29,078 nt of DNA, from the NCBI GenBank assembly GCA_027577595.1, contig JANBRJ010000140.1, forward strand, positions 1-29,078, given 5' to 3'. Each line of letters starts with the position of its first letter. The stretch's first letter is position 1. The translations under genes and the position numbers were made by a program. The DNA comes from Coemansia sp. RSA 487 (Eukaryota; Kickxellomycota; Kickxellomycetes; Kickxellales; Kickxellaceae). Below, one piece after another: positions 19,201 to 27,431 of the stretch. The notes beneath the pieces were generated by a model that saw nothing but the letters and a program-made list of their open reading frames with translations, had not been told where the DNA came from and did not search any database.

Positions 19201-21813
19201 CGCTGCAGGGTACGCCTGTGGGCTGTTGGTGCTGCTTGCACCCGCGTCGGCACCGCCCACATGTCTTCCATCATTGAATATGCGTCCCGACAGCACCCGG
19301 AACTGGCTGAATTGTGGCTTCTCTGACGCCGATCCTGGTGCTGCTGCCTCGGCTGTGGGCTTCTGGCCGGAGCGCGAGAGCCCGCTGGAGATGAACGTGC
19401 TGCTGCGCTTCCAGAAACTGGAGCGCTTGCGTACAAAGTCCGTCTCACTCGTCTTTCTACTCACATCGCTCCGGCTAGGAACATTATCTTGGTCCAAATT
19501 GTGTGCAGCAGAGACGCCTAGCGGTACTGCGCTACCGCTCGAAGGCTTGTTGTTGGGTGGGCTCGCCAGGGTGGTTCCAGACGACAGTCTAGTGTTGGAC
19601 GTCTGTGCCGCCTGCTGCGAGCCAAGCTTGCTGACGGCAAGGCCGTCGTTTGGCAAAACTGTATCGCTCGACCCGGCTGCTTGCACAGACTGTGCATGAA
19701 GAATGTCCATTTGCACCTGGTCCCTCACCGCAGCGACCTGGGGCGCCAGATTGTCCTTGAGCCAGCTTCGGTACCAGTCCTCTGTCAATATGGCCTCTAG
19801 ACCAAGGCGGATCTCCTCCTCAGACCCAAATCCAAATCCAATGTACTGCGCCATCTCGTGTACTACCTCGCGGTCTATCTGCTCGCGCGACACCAGCGGC
19901 ATGCGCTCTGGAAGGTAGCTGTTAACAAGCTGGTTTTCGGAGTAGCCCCTGCACATCCACGGATGGCGCACAACCTCGCCCATCGTAGCGCGGCGCTGGG
20001 GGGCCACGACGAGCAGGCGCGAGAGCAGATGCTTGCACTCGGGGCTCAGCCATGCCGGATACTCCACGTGACCGCGCTTGATCTTGGCGTGCAAGGCAGG
20101 CATCGATTGGTCGTCAAACGGCACCTTGCCACACACAAGGACGTACAGCACAACACCAAATGACCACAGGTCGACCTCGGGGCCGGTGTAGGGCTGGGCG
20201 TTGAGAAGCTCCGGCGCGGCGAAGTACAGCGACCCGCAGAAAGTCGACAGCTGCGAGCGCGGCGAGTACAGATTCGAGAGGCCAAAATCGATGAGTTTGA
20301 TGTTGCCATTAGCGGAAATCAGGATGTTCTCAATCTTGAGGTCGCGATGAACAATTGAGTTGTGGTGGCAGTAATCGATGGCTGATGCGATCTGCCGCGC
20401 AAACTTGCGTGCATGCTTTTCCTTGAGCCGTCCATGGCTGATGATGTAGTCCAGCATCTGCCCGCCCGACACCAGCTCCTGGAATATGTAGTAGTGGTTC
20501 GGGTGCACCACCACATCGTGCAGCATGCAGATGTGCGGGTGGTGCAGCAGCCGGTTGATTGCCACCTCGCGCACAATCCGAATGTCCTTGTTTTCGCGCC
20601 GCTCGCGGTCCTTGGTCGTGTAGCGCTCGCGCGGCTGCAGAAGACGCACTTTGCGCTGGATGCGCACCGGGAACCCGATTGCTGCTGCCAGGTCCTGACG
20701 GCTCTCAAGTGCCAGCGTCATCAACCACGTCTTCCACGGCTCCGTATTTGTATCAATTGGCCCAGAAAAAGCCTCGCGTGCCTTTGCGTGTTCAATGTGC
20801 GCTGCGAGCTGCGCTGACGTCGTATCCAGCCCAGTCGGAAAGTAGATCGGCGCGTCGGGCTGCTGGAGCGGAATGATCTTTGCGGCAACCTAAAATGTTA
20901 GAGGCGGGAAAATGAAGCAAAAACAACAACATTAACAGTAGAAACAATGGTCGCCGACAATAGAGTAGTATCCGAAAAGAAGCTTTAGACATAGTAGTCA
21001 CAATTGACTTTTGTGGATAATGCAACGTATGGTAAAAATAGAGCACAGCTATTGCCATCAACAATCTTTGCTGTGGCCTTGAGCGCTGTGGCGAATACGG
21101 CTACTTACCCGCTTGTTTGTACGAGTGTCAAGCGCGACCTTGACCTTGCCCATGCTTCCAGCGCCAATTGTCTTTGCCAGCTGGTACGGGCCAACCATGC
21201 GCCTGTTGCTGTTGCTGCTGCTGCTGATTCCGCCACGATAAGGCTGCCCAGCAGCCTCGTGACGCACACCACGACTGGCGCCTGCTACTGCGCCGGCAGA
21301 AGCAGTGCTGCCCGATGTGGTCGATACTGGGACAGGTGCTGGTCCGCCACCGCTTGGCGGCACCGCCGTGTCGTGTGCGTTGAAAACGCGCTCGTTCATG
21401 GTTCCTGTTGCGCGCTGTTGATGGTACGACGACTTTGACTGCAGCCTACCCACTTGCTGCTGGTAGTTTTGCCGCTCGAGTGCTTCGCTATGTCTTCCTG
21501 TGCTGCTGGCTGAATTTACTCTAGCCACAGGGTTCGAGCCCGGGTGTGGCCCCAGGCTAGGCATACCAGCTCCACCGCTGATTTCGCGACTGTCGCTGAA
21601 GCTCATCGGACGGACGCGAGTCTGCACAGGATGGCTCCTGTGTGGAGCTTGTCGAGCGCTGCCGTCGGCGCTGTTGCTGTCGGCGGTGTCCTTTACGTTG
21701 CTCGGGCGAGTGGATGCTATGGCAGGCCGAAGAGGTTGCTGGGGCTGCTGCTTGGGTAAATGTTCGCGATGCCGAGCCGACATTCCGCCCGCAGAGAGTG
21801 CAGCGTCAGCCAT
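16300..21813 (-). CDS. KIN1: Kin1/Kin2-type (PAR-1/MARK) Ser/Thr protein kinase
   Basis: Two exons: 21813-21109 and 20889-16300, giving 1764 residues; a donor GTAAGT and acceptor TTTTAG join NKR to VAAKII in phase 0. The kinase domain spans about 208-510: glycine loop IGAGSMGKV (216-224), Lys239 (VAAK), alpha-C Glu343, HRD Asp418, DFG Asp436 and T-loop [13 protein letters not shown] (Thr451). Residues around [46 protein letters not shown] and SYLPERMPL match yeast Kin1/2. About 1100 disordered residues follow. The C-terminus is a KA1 membrane-binding domain in two pieces: [16 protein letters not shown] with [20 protein letters not shown], then after a long insert [18 protein letters not shown] to the end. 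In yeast these kinases control polarity, exocytosis and ER stress at the plasma membrane. Odd: about 100 residues lie between Lys239 and Glu343. Confidence 0.93.
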
Positions 21814-22380
21814 AAGAGGAGTGGGTGGAAGGTCAGACGTGGGTTTGGTTCAAACTAATTAAGATAATGTCGGTCGCAAGGGAGAGAGCAGATATTACGT
21901 ATATGATAGGGGAAAATCAGAGGTTGCGAGTTGTTTAGGGTGAACTACCAGTTTGTCTTGGAGATGCAAGTTGCCAAAGGAACCAATTATGAACAAGGAT
22001 AGGTAAAAGAGAAATAAAAAAAGAAAAACGAAATGTGCCAGAGCCAATTTGGGCAAAAGAAAAAAGAGACAAAAGAAGAAAGCTGTTCTTGCAAGGCCAA
22101 AGCTGGAATCGTTCATTAGCTGCAGGCTGACATGTGTTTGTTTGGCCACAGCTTGTATTGTTTTTTATGACTTTGGCGAGAGAGGAAGCGCCTGGTTCTG
22201 GTGCACACGGCAGTGGCTCTTTCTTCAAATCCCAAGGATGGCACCAACGTGATGATCGCCAGAAGAACAACATCTCTTGCACGACAACAACAACAGCAGC
22301 AGAAGCAGCAGAGGCAGAAACGAAAGTGCAAGAACGTCGCCAATCTAATGGTCTGTACCTTTTTTATTCTTAGTTTTTAG

Positions 22381-22565
22381 GATATGTGGGTTTTCAGTTT
22401 TGATTGGTGGAGGATGCACCAGAGCTTGCAAAAAATGGTTTATGTGAAAACATAAAACCACAGCCAAATTTATGTGGTTTTGGAATGTATGTGGTTTTTG
22501 TGATTTATGCGGGTTATGTTTTCCCACACACCACGTAAATAATTATGTGGTTTTAATTGCATGCA
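22381..22565. repeat. Cluster of degenerate TATGTGGTTTT motifs
   Basis: In about 185 bp the motif TATGTGG(G/T)TTT or a near copy occurs at about 22383, 22470, 22488, 22507 and 22544, plus inverted copies (AAAACCACA near 22455, CAACCAC near 22563). Two neighbouring inverted copies could form a hairpin (AAACCACA, spacer, TGTGGTTT). It may be a regulatory-site cluster for KIN1 or copy B, or a decayed minisatellite. Confidence 0.6.
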
Positions 22566-22877
22566 ACCACTTTAGACCATATTCACAACGCAATACGTTT
22601 GAAAACCCGACGATGCTTCCTCAATAGTTCTTAGTTTCTTATTTTGGGTTTATTTTGGTCTATTAGGAAACACTGAAATAAAAATATGCAAATACTACTG
22701 CTTGCGCTGCACTGGATTCCACCAGCTTTCCAGCCAGCATGCCATCACCACAGATTCTACTCGCCAGGAACTAGTGTGGTCAATGCCACTTGCTTGTAGA
22801 ATGGATGTGGCGAAGATGATGCTTGAAGCCGCCTTGCTTAAATATGGTGGCCGCTGTACAGATGATGCCTGCTTGAA

Positions 22878-22915
22878 TATGTGTGCTGATAGACACTTAT
22901 ATGTGTGCTGATAGA
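22878..22915. repeat. Tandem duplication of 17-21 bp
   Basis: ATATGTGTGCTGATAGA occurs twice with a period of 21 bp (22878-22894 and 22899-22915). Confidence 0.85.
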
Positions 22916-23575
22916 TACCTAGGTCTAATTTTCTAAAGCAACATTCGCTTGCCTTGTTTCTCTGCCGATGCTTGGGTGTGACAAAGTTTACAGAATACAA
23001 GCAAAAGACACTTACACAAACGGTTCTTAAAGACTAGTACTTGTAAAAGGCAGTGGCAAATATACTTGTTTAGTTGTTAAGCAACTATTCTCACTGTTTT
23101 TGCAGCCATTATTTTTGTGCTATCTATGGTATAAGAGCGCAGAAGCATACACCCCTGATCAAACGGAATGTTCCTTATTCAACCATCATCCCCTGCTTAT
23201 TTTCCCAACCAACACTCTTGAGTGTAGTTTTTTACACTCTACACACATCACTGGTTCTTCCTGCTTGACCCAAAGTATGTTTGTTTTTATCAATGTGCAC
23301 TCGCAATGGCTTTCCCTCCATATTTAATCTTTTTTGTAGTGAGAACTTATAGCAAACACTGCATATGCCTTGATCAGTCATGATGGATTAAATCATCGCA
23401 TAGTCTATACATTGCCTCTCATTTTCTTTCAGGAGCATACTTTTTTTTGGCAGGGCTCTGTTTTGGTTAAAGGGCAGGCTGCAATTCTGCAATCTTCATC
23501 TCCGTTTCCTGCTCTTTCTCCCTCCTCTCCCATTCATCCAATCTACACGTACGCATCTCTTTAACGTTTCTAATC

Positions 23576-24754
23576 ATGGCGGCAGTACGTGATTTGCGTG
23601 GCATACTCTTTTTTCTTGTGGTCATTGTCGGCATGGCAGTTGTATGGAGAGACCTTCGCTATGACTTTAGCTTTTCCAGCGACATGCGCCAGGCAGAGCT
23701 GGCTCGGCGGAAAGAGGTCGTCACAAGCACAATGACTTCGGTTGCTGTACAAACCCAGACTGAGGTTGTGACCGAGATTATTCAGATCCAGCAGGAGCAG
23801 GCGACGTCGGAAAGAGCAAGTGCAGCCTTTGTTATCTTGACCCGCAATAAGGACCTAAAGGGGCTGCGTGAGACTCTGGCACAGCTGGAGGATCGCTTTA
23901 ACCGCCGCTATAACTACCCATATGTCTTTTTGAACAACGAGCCCTTTAGCGACGACTTTAAGGAGCGGATCAAGAGCGTTGTGAGCGGCGAATGCCACTT
24001 TGGGGTTATTCCTACTGAGCACTGGTCGTATCCCGACTATATCAACCAAACGCGAGCAGCCGAGGCGCGCAAAGACATGAATGAGCGCAAGGTCATCTAT
24101 GGCGGCAGGGAGAGCTACCACCACATGTGCCGCTACGAGTCAGGGTTCTTCTACCGCCACCCGCTCATGGATCAGTTCAAATGGTACTGGCGTGTGGAGC
24201 CCGACGTAAAGTTTGGATGCGACATTGACTACGATCCGTTCATGTTTATGCAAACAAACAACAAAAAGTACGGCTTTACAATCTCAATCAAAGAGGTTCC
24301 CGAGACCATCCCTACGCTGTGGAACACAACCATGAACTTTATGAAAGAGCACAAGCACCTGATACCAGAGAAGAATCTAATGAACTTTGTGACTGACAGC
24401 AATGGTGGTTACAACCGCTGCCACTTCTGGTCCAACTTTGAAATTGCCAGTCTTGATTTCATGCGCTCCGAGCAGTACTCTGCGTACTTTGATTACTTGG
24501 ACCGTGCTGGCGGGTTCTTCTACGAGCGCTGGGGCGATGCGCCAGTTCATTCACTGGGTGTGACAATGTTCCTGAACAAGGACGAAGTCCATTGGTTTGA
24601 CGACATTGGGTACTTCCACAGTCCGCTGTGGAACTGCCCCAAGGGCGACGCCAACAAAAAGTGCTGGTGCCTCGAGGAGGACTCTATTGAAACGAGGAAC
24701 AAGAGATGGTCGTGTACATTGGACTTTGTTGCTCTGCCTGGACCGAATGCATGA
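23576..24754 (+). CDS. Kre2/Mnt1-family alpha-1,2-mannosyltransferase, copy B
   Basis: A 392-residue GT15 enzyme, paralogous to copy A and on the opposite strand. A short N-terminal tail and signal anchor (about residues 9-24, GILFFLVVIVGMAVVW) are followed by a Thr/Val/Gln-rich stem (45-80) and the catalytic domain (83-392). YNYPYVFLNNEPF, EHWSYPDY, YWRVEP (Glu208) and FWSNFEI (Glu289) are all kept, so the enzyme should be active. It would add alpha-1,2-mannose to glycoproteins in the Golgi lumen. Compared with copy A the stem is shorter and different in sequence, while the catalytic domain is about 85% identical, with blocks identical even at silent sites. Single exon. The ATG follows a pyrimidine-rich leader. 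Confidence 0.93.
   Translation: MAAVRDLRGILFFLVVIVGMAVVWRDLRYDFSFSSDMRQAELARRKEVVTSTMTSVAVQTQTEVVTEIIQIQQEQATSERASAAFVILTRNKDLKGLRETLAQLEDRFNRRYNYPYVFLNNEPFSDDFKERIKSVVSGECHFGVIPTEHWSYPDYINQTRAAEARKDMNERKVIYGGRESYHHMCRYESGFFYRHPLMDQFKWYWRVEPDVKFGCDIDYDPFMFMQTNNKKYGFTISIKEVPETIPTLWNTTMNFMKEHKHLIPEKNLMNFVTDSNGGYNRCHFWSNFEIASLDFMRSEQYSAYFDYLDRAGGFFYERWGDAPVHSLGVTMFLNKDEVHWFDDIGYFHSPLWNCPKGDANKKCWCLEEDSIETRNKRWSCTLDFVALPGPNA
24587..24671 (+). repeat. 85-bp tract identical (inverted) to copy A
   Basis: Partner of 14906-14990. The two tracts form an inverted repeat 9.6 kb apart with the kinase gene between them. Confidence 0.9.
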
Positions 24755-25719
24755 GCGAACCAAATAAGCTTTCCTTTAGTTTTTTCATTTTCAAAACAAC
24801 ACAAGACTGACACTTTGACGACTGCTGATTTGATCTTACTGTGACAAATTGTGCTAATATCCACATTTGACTTTATACATTTCAATGGCACTGACGTTGC
24901 TCAGTAGAGCTGTGTAGAGATGGTAGAGATGGTAGAGAGATCGATCGTCAGAAAAGCCAACCTTTATCGATGACAAAAAACGGAAACAACAGGCTCGGAC
25001 TTTTGTTGCCAGTGGGGAATTTGCAGCCAATGGCAGCTGCAGATAGGAGAATTGGCCACCAACACACATGTGCGTCAGATTCGATGATACCAAAAGAACT
25101 TTGAGAAAAGCTAGCATTGGAAGGGAGGTATTCAAAGTGGGAGGAAGTGCGTTTCAGATGAATGTGCATGTGGCCATTCGATTTGAGTTTCTCTGTCATG
25201 GGGCAAAAAGGACAATGGATCCAGACGGTGGCTGTCACAAAGGCCAGAGCACTTGCGCTCTGTCAGAAAGCTGCTTCAGGAAGCTTGCACCGAGAACAAT
25301 GGCCAGCAGTAGCAATGGAAGAAGCACTGGAAGAAGCAATGGAAGAGGCACTGGAATCAGTATCGCCATGAAAGAAAAGGATGACGTGAGTGGTATAGCT
25401 TGAATACACGTCCTCAGATAGACATCAAACAATTGAAATACTGTATTTTGCAAAACTAGTTGCATCGAATAAGAAGGATGTATACGCGTCGAATGGTGAA
25501 AGGTTTGCGGTGGCAATAATGCATTTTGCGTTCCAAGAAAAAGTCATTTGCGTCGGTTGGTGTTATATTTGCGCTTGGAAGCAAGAGGCACAAACTGAGC
25601 TTTGCGGAGAAAGCTATTCATTACACGCCTATTATTTCACATTAAGATGGATTGGTTTTCTCAGCCTCTGTATATGTTTTCAATGCGATTAGTTAACATT
25701 GGTCTTAATAAAACCTAGC
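24755..25719. other. Intergenic region, no gene recognised
   Basis: Nearly 1 kb without a recognisable gene. It contains a 12-bp repeat (25311-25357) that gives open frames on both strands. A minus-strand frame (25238-24948) has a CPFC and a HMHIH that superficially recall a zinc finger, but the spacing does not fit C2H2 and the gene model is unsupported. Confidence 0.4.
25311..25357. repeat. 12-bp minisatellite, about four copies
   Basis: The unit AAGCA(A/C)TGGAAG is repeated about four times with one or two changes per copy. Because 12 is a multiple of three, it produces open but meaningless frames. Confidence 0.8.
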
Positions 25720-26760
25720 AATCTGAAGAAATACCACTATTGCTTTGAATAAAAACCCAACTGCAGTGCTGGCAGATATCAAGAAACATCTATGTGCAGC
25801 ATTCAGCGGCCTGACCATATCAGTGTCAGCACTACACAGACATTCGGTTGGCAAGTGCTGCTTAACACTAAATAAGCTAGAAAAACTCCCTGCAGAATAA
25901 AACTCTGACAGAGTAATTGCATTGAGAAAAGAAAGGGTTGAGCAGTGGGAGCAGATGGCCGATCTTGACTTTGCCATAAACTGCGTTTTCATTGACAAGG
26001 CTCTGGGTTCAAATTGCATATCCAAAGCAACTTTGGTCGCTCATTGATAGGGAAACCAACAAAGGGAACTGCCCATGGCAACAGGCATTTCAATAACCAT
26101 CCTGGGTGTCACTCTAATGTGTGTCGTATGCAAGGCTGATCCATTGTCACAGGCTTGCACAGTCACTAAATGTTAACACTGCAATAATGCACTAAACGTA
26201 ACAGCTCTCTGTTACATATAAAGGCAGCATTGCCTGTGGGTCATTGTCTTCTGGAAGAAGGCATGGGTTTTTTCTTTTATCTGGTTTGGAGAGGATAAGG
26301 GATCTGTGGATTACTCTGTGTTATTTTATCCTGGGTCCGTGGTGAGTCCGGCACACTGGGTGCAATGTCTAGCGCAGGTGTGGTTGATGTTTCATTGAGA
26401 AAACCTCAAGCTGTTTCTGCTACCAAAAAGATAAAGGCCAATGGCGACGAGATCAGGGTCAGTGGGCGTGTTGGCACACGAAGGGCACTTTCTGGCCCAC
26501 ATCTCAAATGTAATCGATGTACTGGATGCAAAGAGCATGAAAGGCCACTATCTTGTGATTGACAATGCTCCAATTCACACGCCATTAGCCATTCGAAACC
26601 TAATAGAATACAGACGATACAAGTGCCTATATCTGCCTCCATACTCACCCTTTCTAAATCCCATTGAGGAGCTTTGGTCCAAAGTAAAATCGGGTGTTCG
26701 TAGAACAGTGCTTAGAACAGACAACAGACAACAGACTCTGTGACACGAAATCTAATTACC
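25720..26760 (+). pseudogene. Decayed Tc1/mariner (DD34E) transposase gene
   Basis: A transposase of the IS630-Tc1-mariner superfamily can be followed through several frames. The N-terminal DNA-binding part is at 25742-25900 (FSGLTISVSALHRH, LTLNKLEKLP). The first catalytic Asp is at 25994-25996 (CVFIDK). Next come FKLHIQSNFGRS (about 26005-26040) and GISITILG (26084-26107). After an insertion the protein resumes with AMSSAGVVDVSLRKP (26362-26406). The second Asp is in DNAPIHT (26561) and the Glu in NPIEELW (26666), giving DD34E spacing. I count one in-frame stop (25898), four frame changes (near 26003, 26065, 26480 and 26725) and one 247-bp insertion, so it cannot encode an active enzyme. 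The extreme N- and C-termini have faded, and I could not identify the element's own terminal repeats. It lies 670 bp upstream of the Fanzor frame. Confidence 0.85.
26109..26355. mobile_element. 247-bp insertion inside transposase, 7-bp duplication
   Basis: CTGGGTG occurs at 26102-26108 and again at 26356-26362, exactly flanking this block. Removing one copy and the block joins ITILG to AMSSAGVV in the same frame, as expected for this transposase family. The block has no open frame of note and no obvious terminal inverted repeats; it does contain a TATA-like ATATAAA (26217-26223). A small non-autonomous element is the best guess; class unknown. Confidence 0.7.
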
Positions 26761-26903
26761 GGATGTATGTTTACCACTATTTAACAGCATGCCATGTCAT
26801 CGCAGGTAAACATATCTTTTCTTCTCTTGGTCTCTTCTTAAGTTTTTATAATATACTTTTATTCATACAAAAGACAGTGACGGGATATTTCATAATAATA
26901 GAG

Positions 26904-27146
26904 TAGACGGAACTAAAGTTCCTCTTCGATTTTATTCCAACAAAAGATTGGCTTTTATAGCCGTCAAAGCATTCTGATAATGATGGTGGCTCGCAATATG
27001 ATTGTTCTGACAAGAGACAATCACATTGTCAGAAAGCATACAATATATGCTTCCCAATTATCTATCCCAATTATTGTAGTGCTTGTACGGCTATAAAAGC
27101 CAGGCTGTTTATGAAAAATAGAGACGAGGAACTTTAGTTTAGTCTG
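26904..27146. mobile_element. Foldback / MITE-like element
   Basis: Almost the whole 243 bp is an imperfect palindrome. The left arm begins TAGACGGAACTAAAGTTCCTC and the right arm, read on the other strand, begins CAGACTAAACTAAAGTTCCTC. Further in, TGGCTTTTATAGCCGT (16 bp, about 26949-26964) pairs perfectly with its partner at about 27085-27100, and the centre closes with TTCTGACAA / TTGTCAGAA around a 12-base loop (about 27004-27033). The flanks are TA on the left and TG on the right, compatible with a decayed TA target site as used by Tc1/mariner elements. There is no coding capacity. The boundaries may extend about 10 bp further on each side, where weak similarity continues. Confidence 0.8.
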
Positions 27147-27272
27147 CTCTCTTGATATTTTTGTGAAAAGTGATACATCAGTATCACAAGTGTTCCCAAG
27201 CAAGCTAAAGAACGAAAAGAGAATGTGTGCCCGATTAAGAAAGGCAGCGTGATATTGATGACTCAACGTTAA

Positions 27273-27286
27273 CCAATGCTATATAA
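27273..27286 (+). promoter_or_regulatory. CCAAT and TATATAA upstream of the Fanzor frame
   Basis: CCAAT (27273-27277) and TATATAA (27280-27286) lie about 150 bp before the ATG at 27432 and are followed by a T/C-rich leader. This would be a reasonable fungal core promoter, though the two boxes are closer together than usual. Confidence 0.35.
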
Positions 27287-27431
27287 CGACCAAAGGGGGT
27301 TTGTTTTTCCTTTTCACTTTTGTTTCTCCTTGGCTTTCCTTTGACATTTTATTTCCTCCAGTAGCACCAAATACACCTTTCAACGCATATATTATATTAG
27401 CTATCTGCTCTTGCTTGCTCGCCCATCTGCA

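Larger units (their letters stand above)
21814..23575. other. Divergent intergenic region of KIN1 and copy B
   Basis: About 1.76 kb between two divergent genes. No gene is recognised. It holds a cluster of TGTGGTTTT-type repeats (22381-22565), a short tandem duplication (22878-22915), a CAR/AAC microsatellite-like stretch near 22284-22320 and a T/C-rich leader just before 23576. A minus-strand frame (23000-22695, about 100 codons) is open but unrecognised; it may be a repeat fossil. Confidence 0.45.

Noticed and set aside
16799-19699. Long plus-strand frames opposite the kinase gene
   Set aside because: Shadows of the disordered, GC-rich middle part of Kin1; no domain seen.
22695-23000. Minus-strand frame of about 100 codons upstream of copy B
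   Set aside because: No recognised family, includes the tandem duplication 22878-22915, and no splice partners are visible. Kept only as a remark on the spacer.
24948-25238. Minus-strand frame with CPFC and HMHIH, like a zinc finger
   Set aside because: The Cys-His spacing does not match C2H2, no similar repeats follow and no gene structure supports it.
25985-26025. GGTTCAAATT, like a Pol III B box of a tRNA or SINE
   Set aside because: It lies inside the decayed transposase coding sequence (the segment after the first catalytic Asp); there is no matching A box or cloverleaf.
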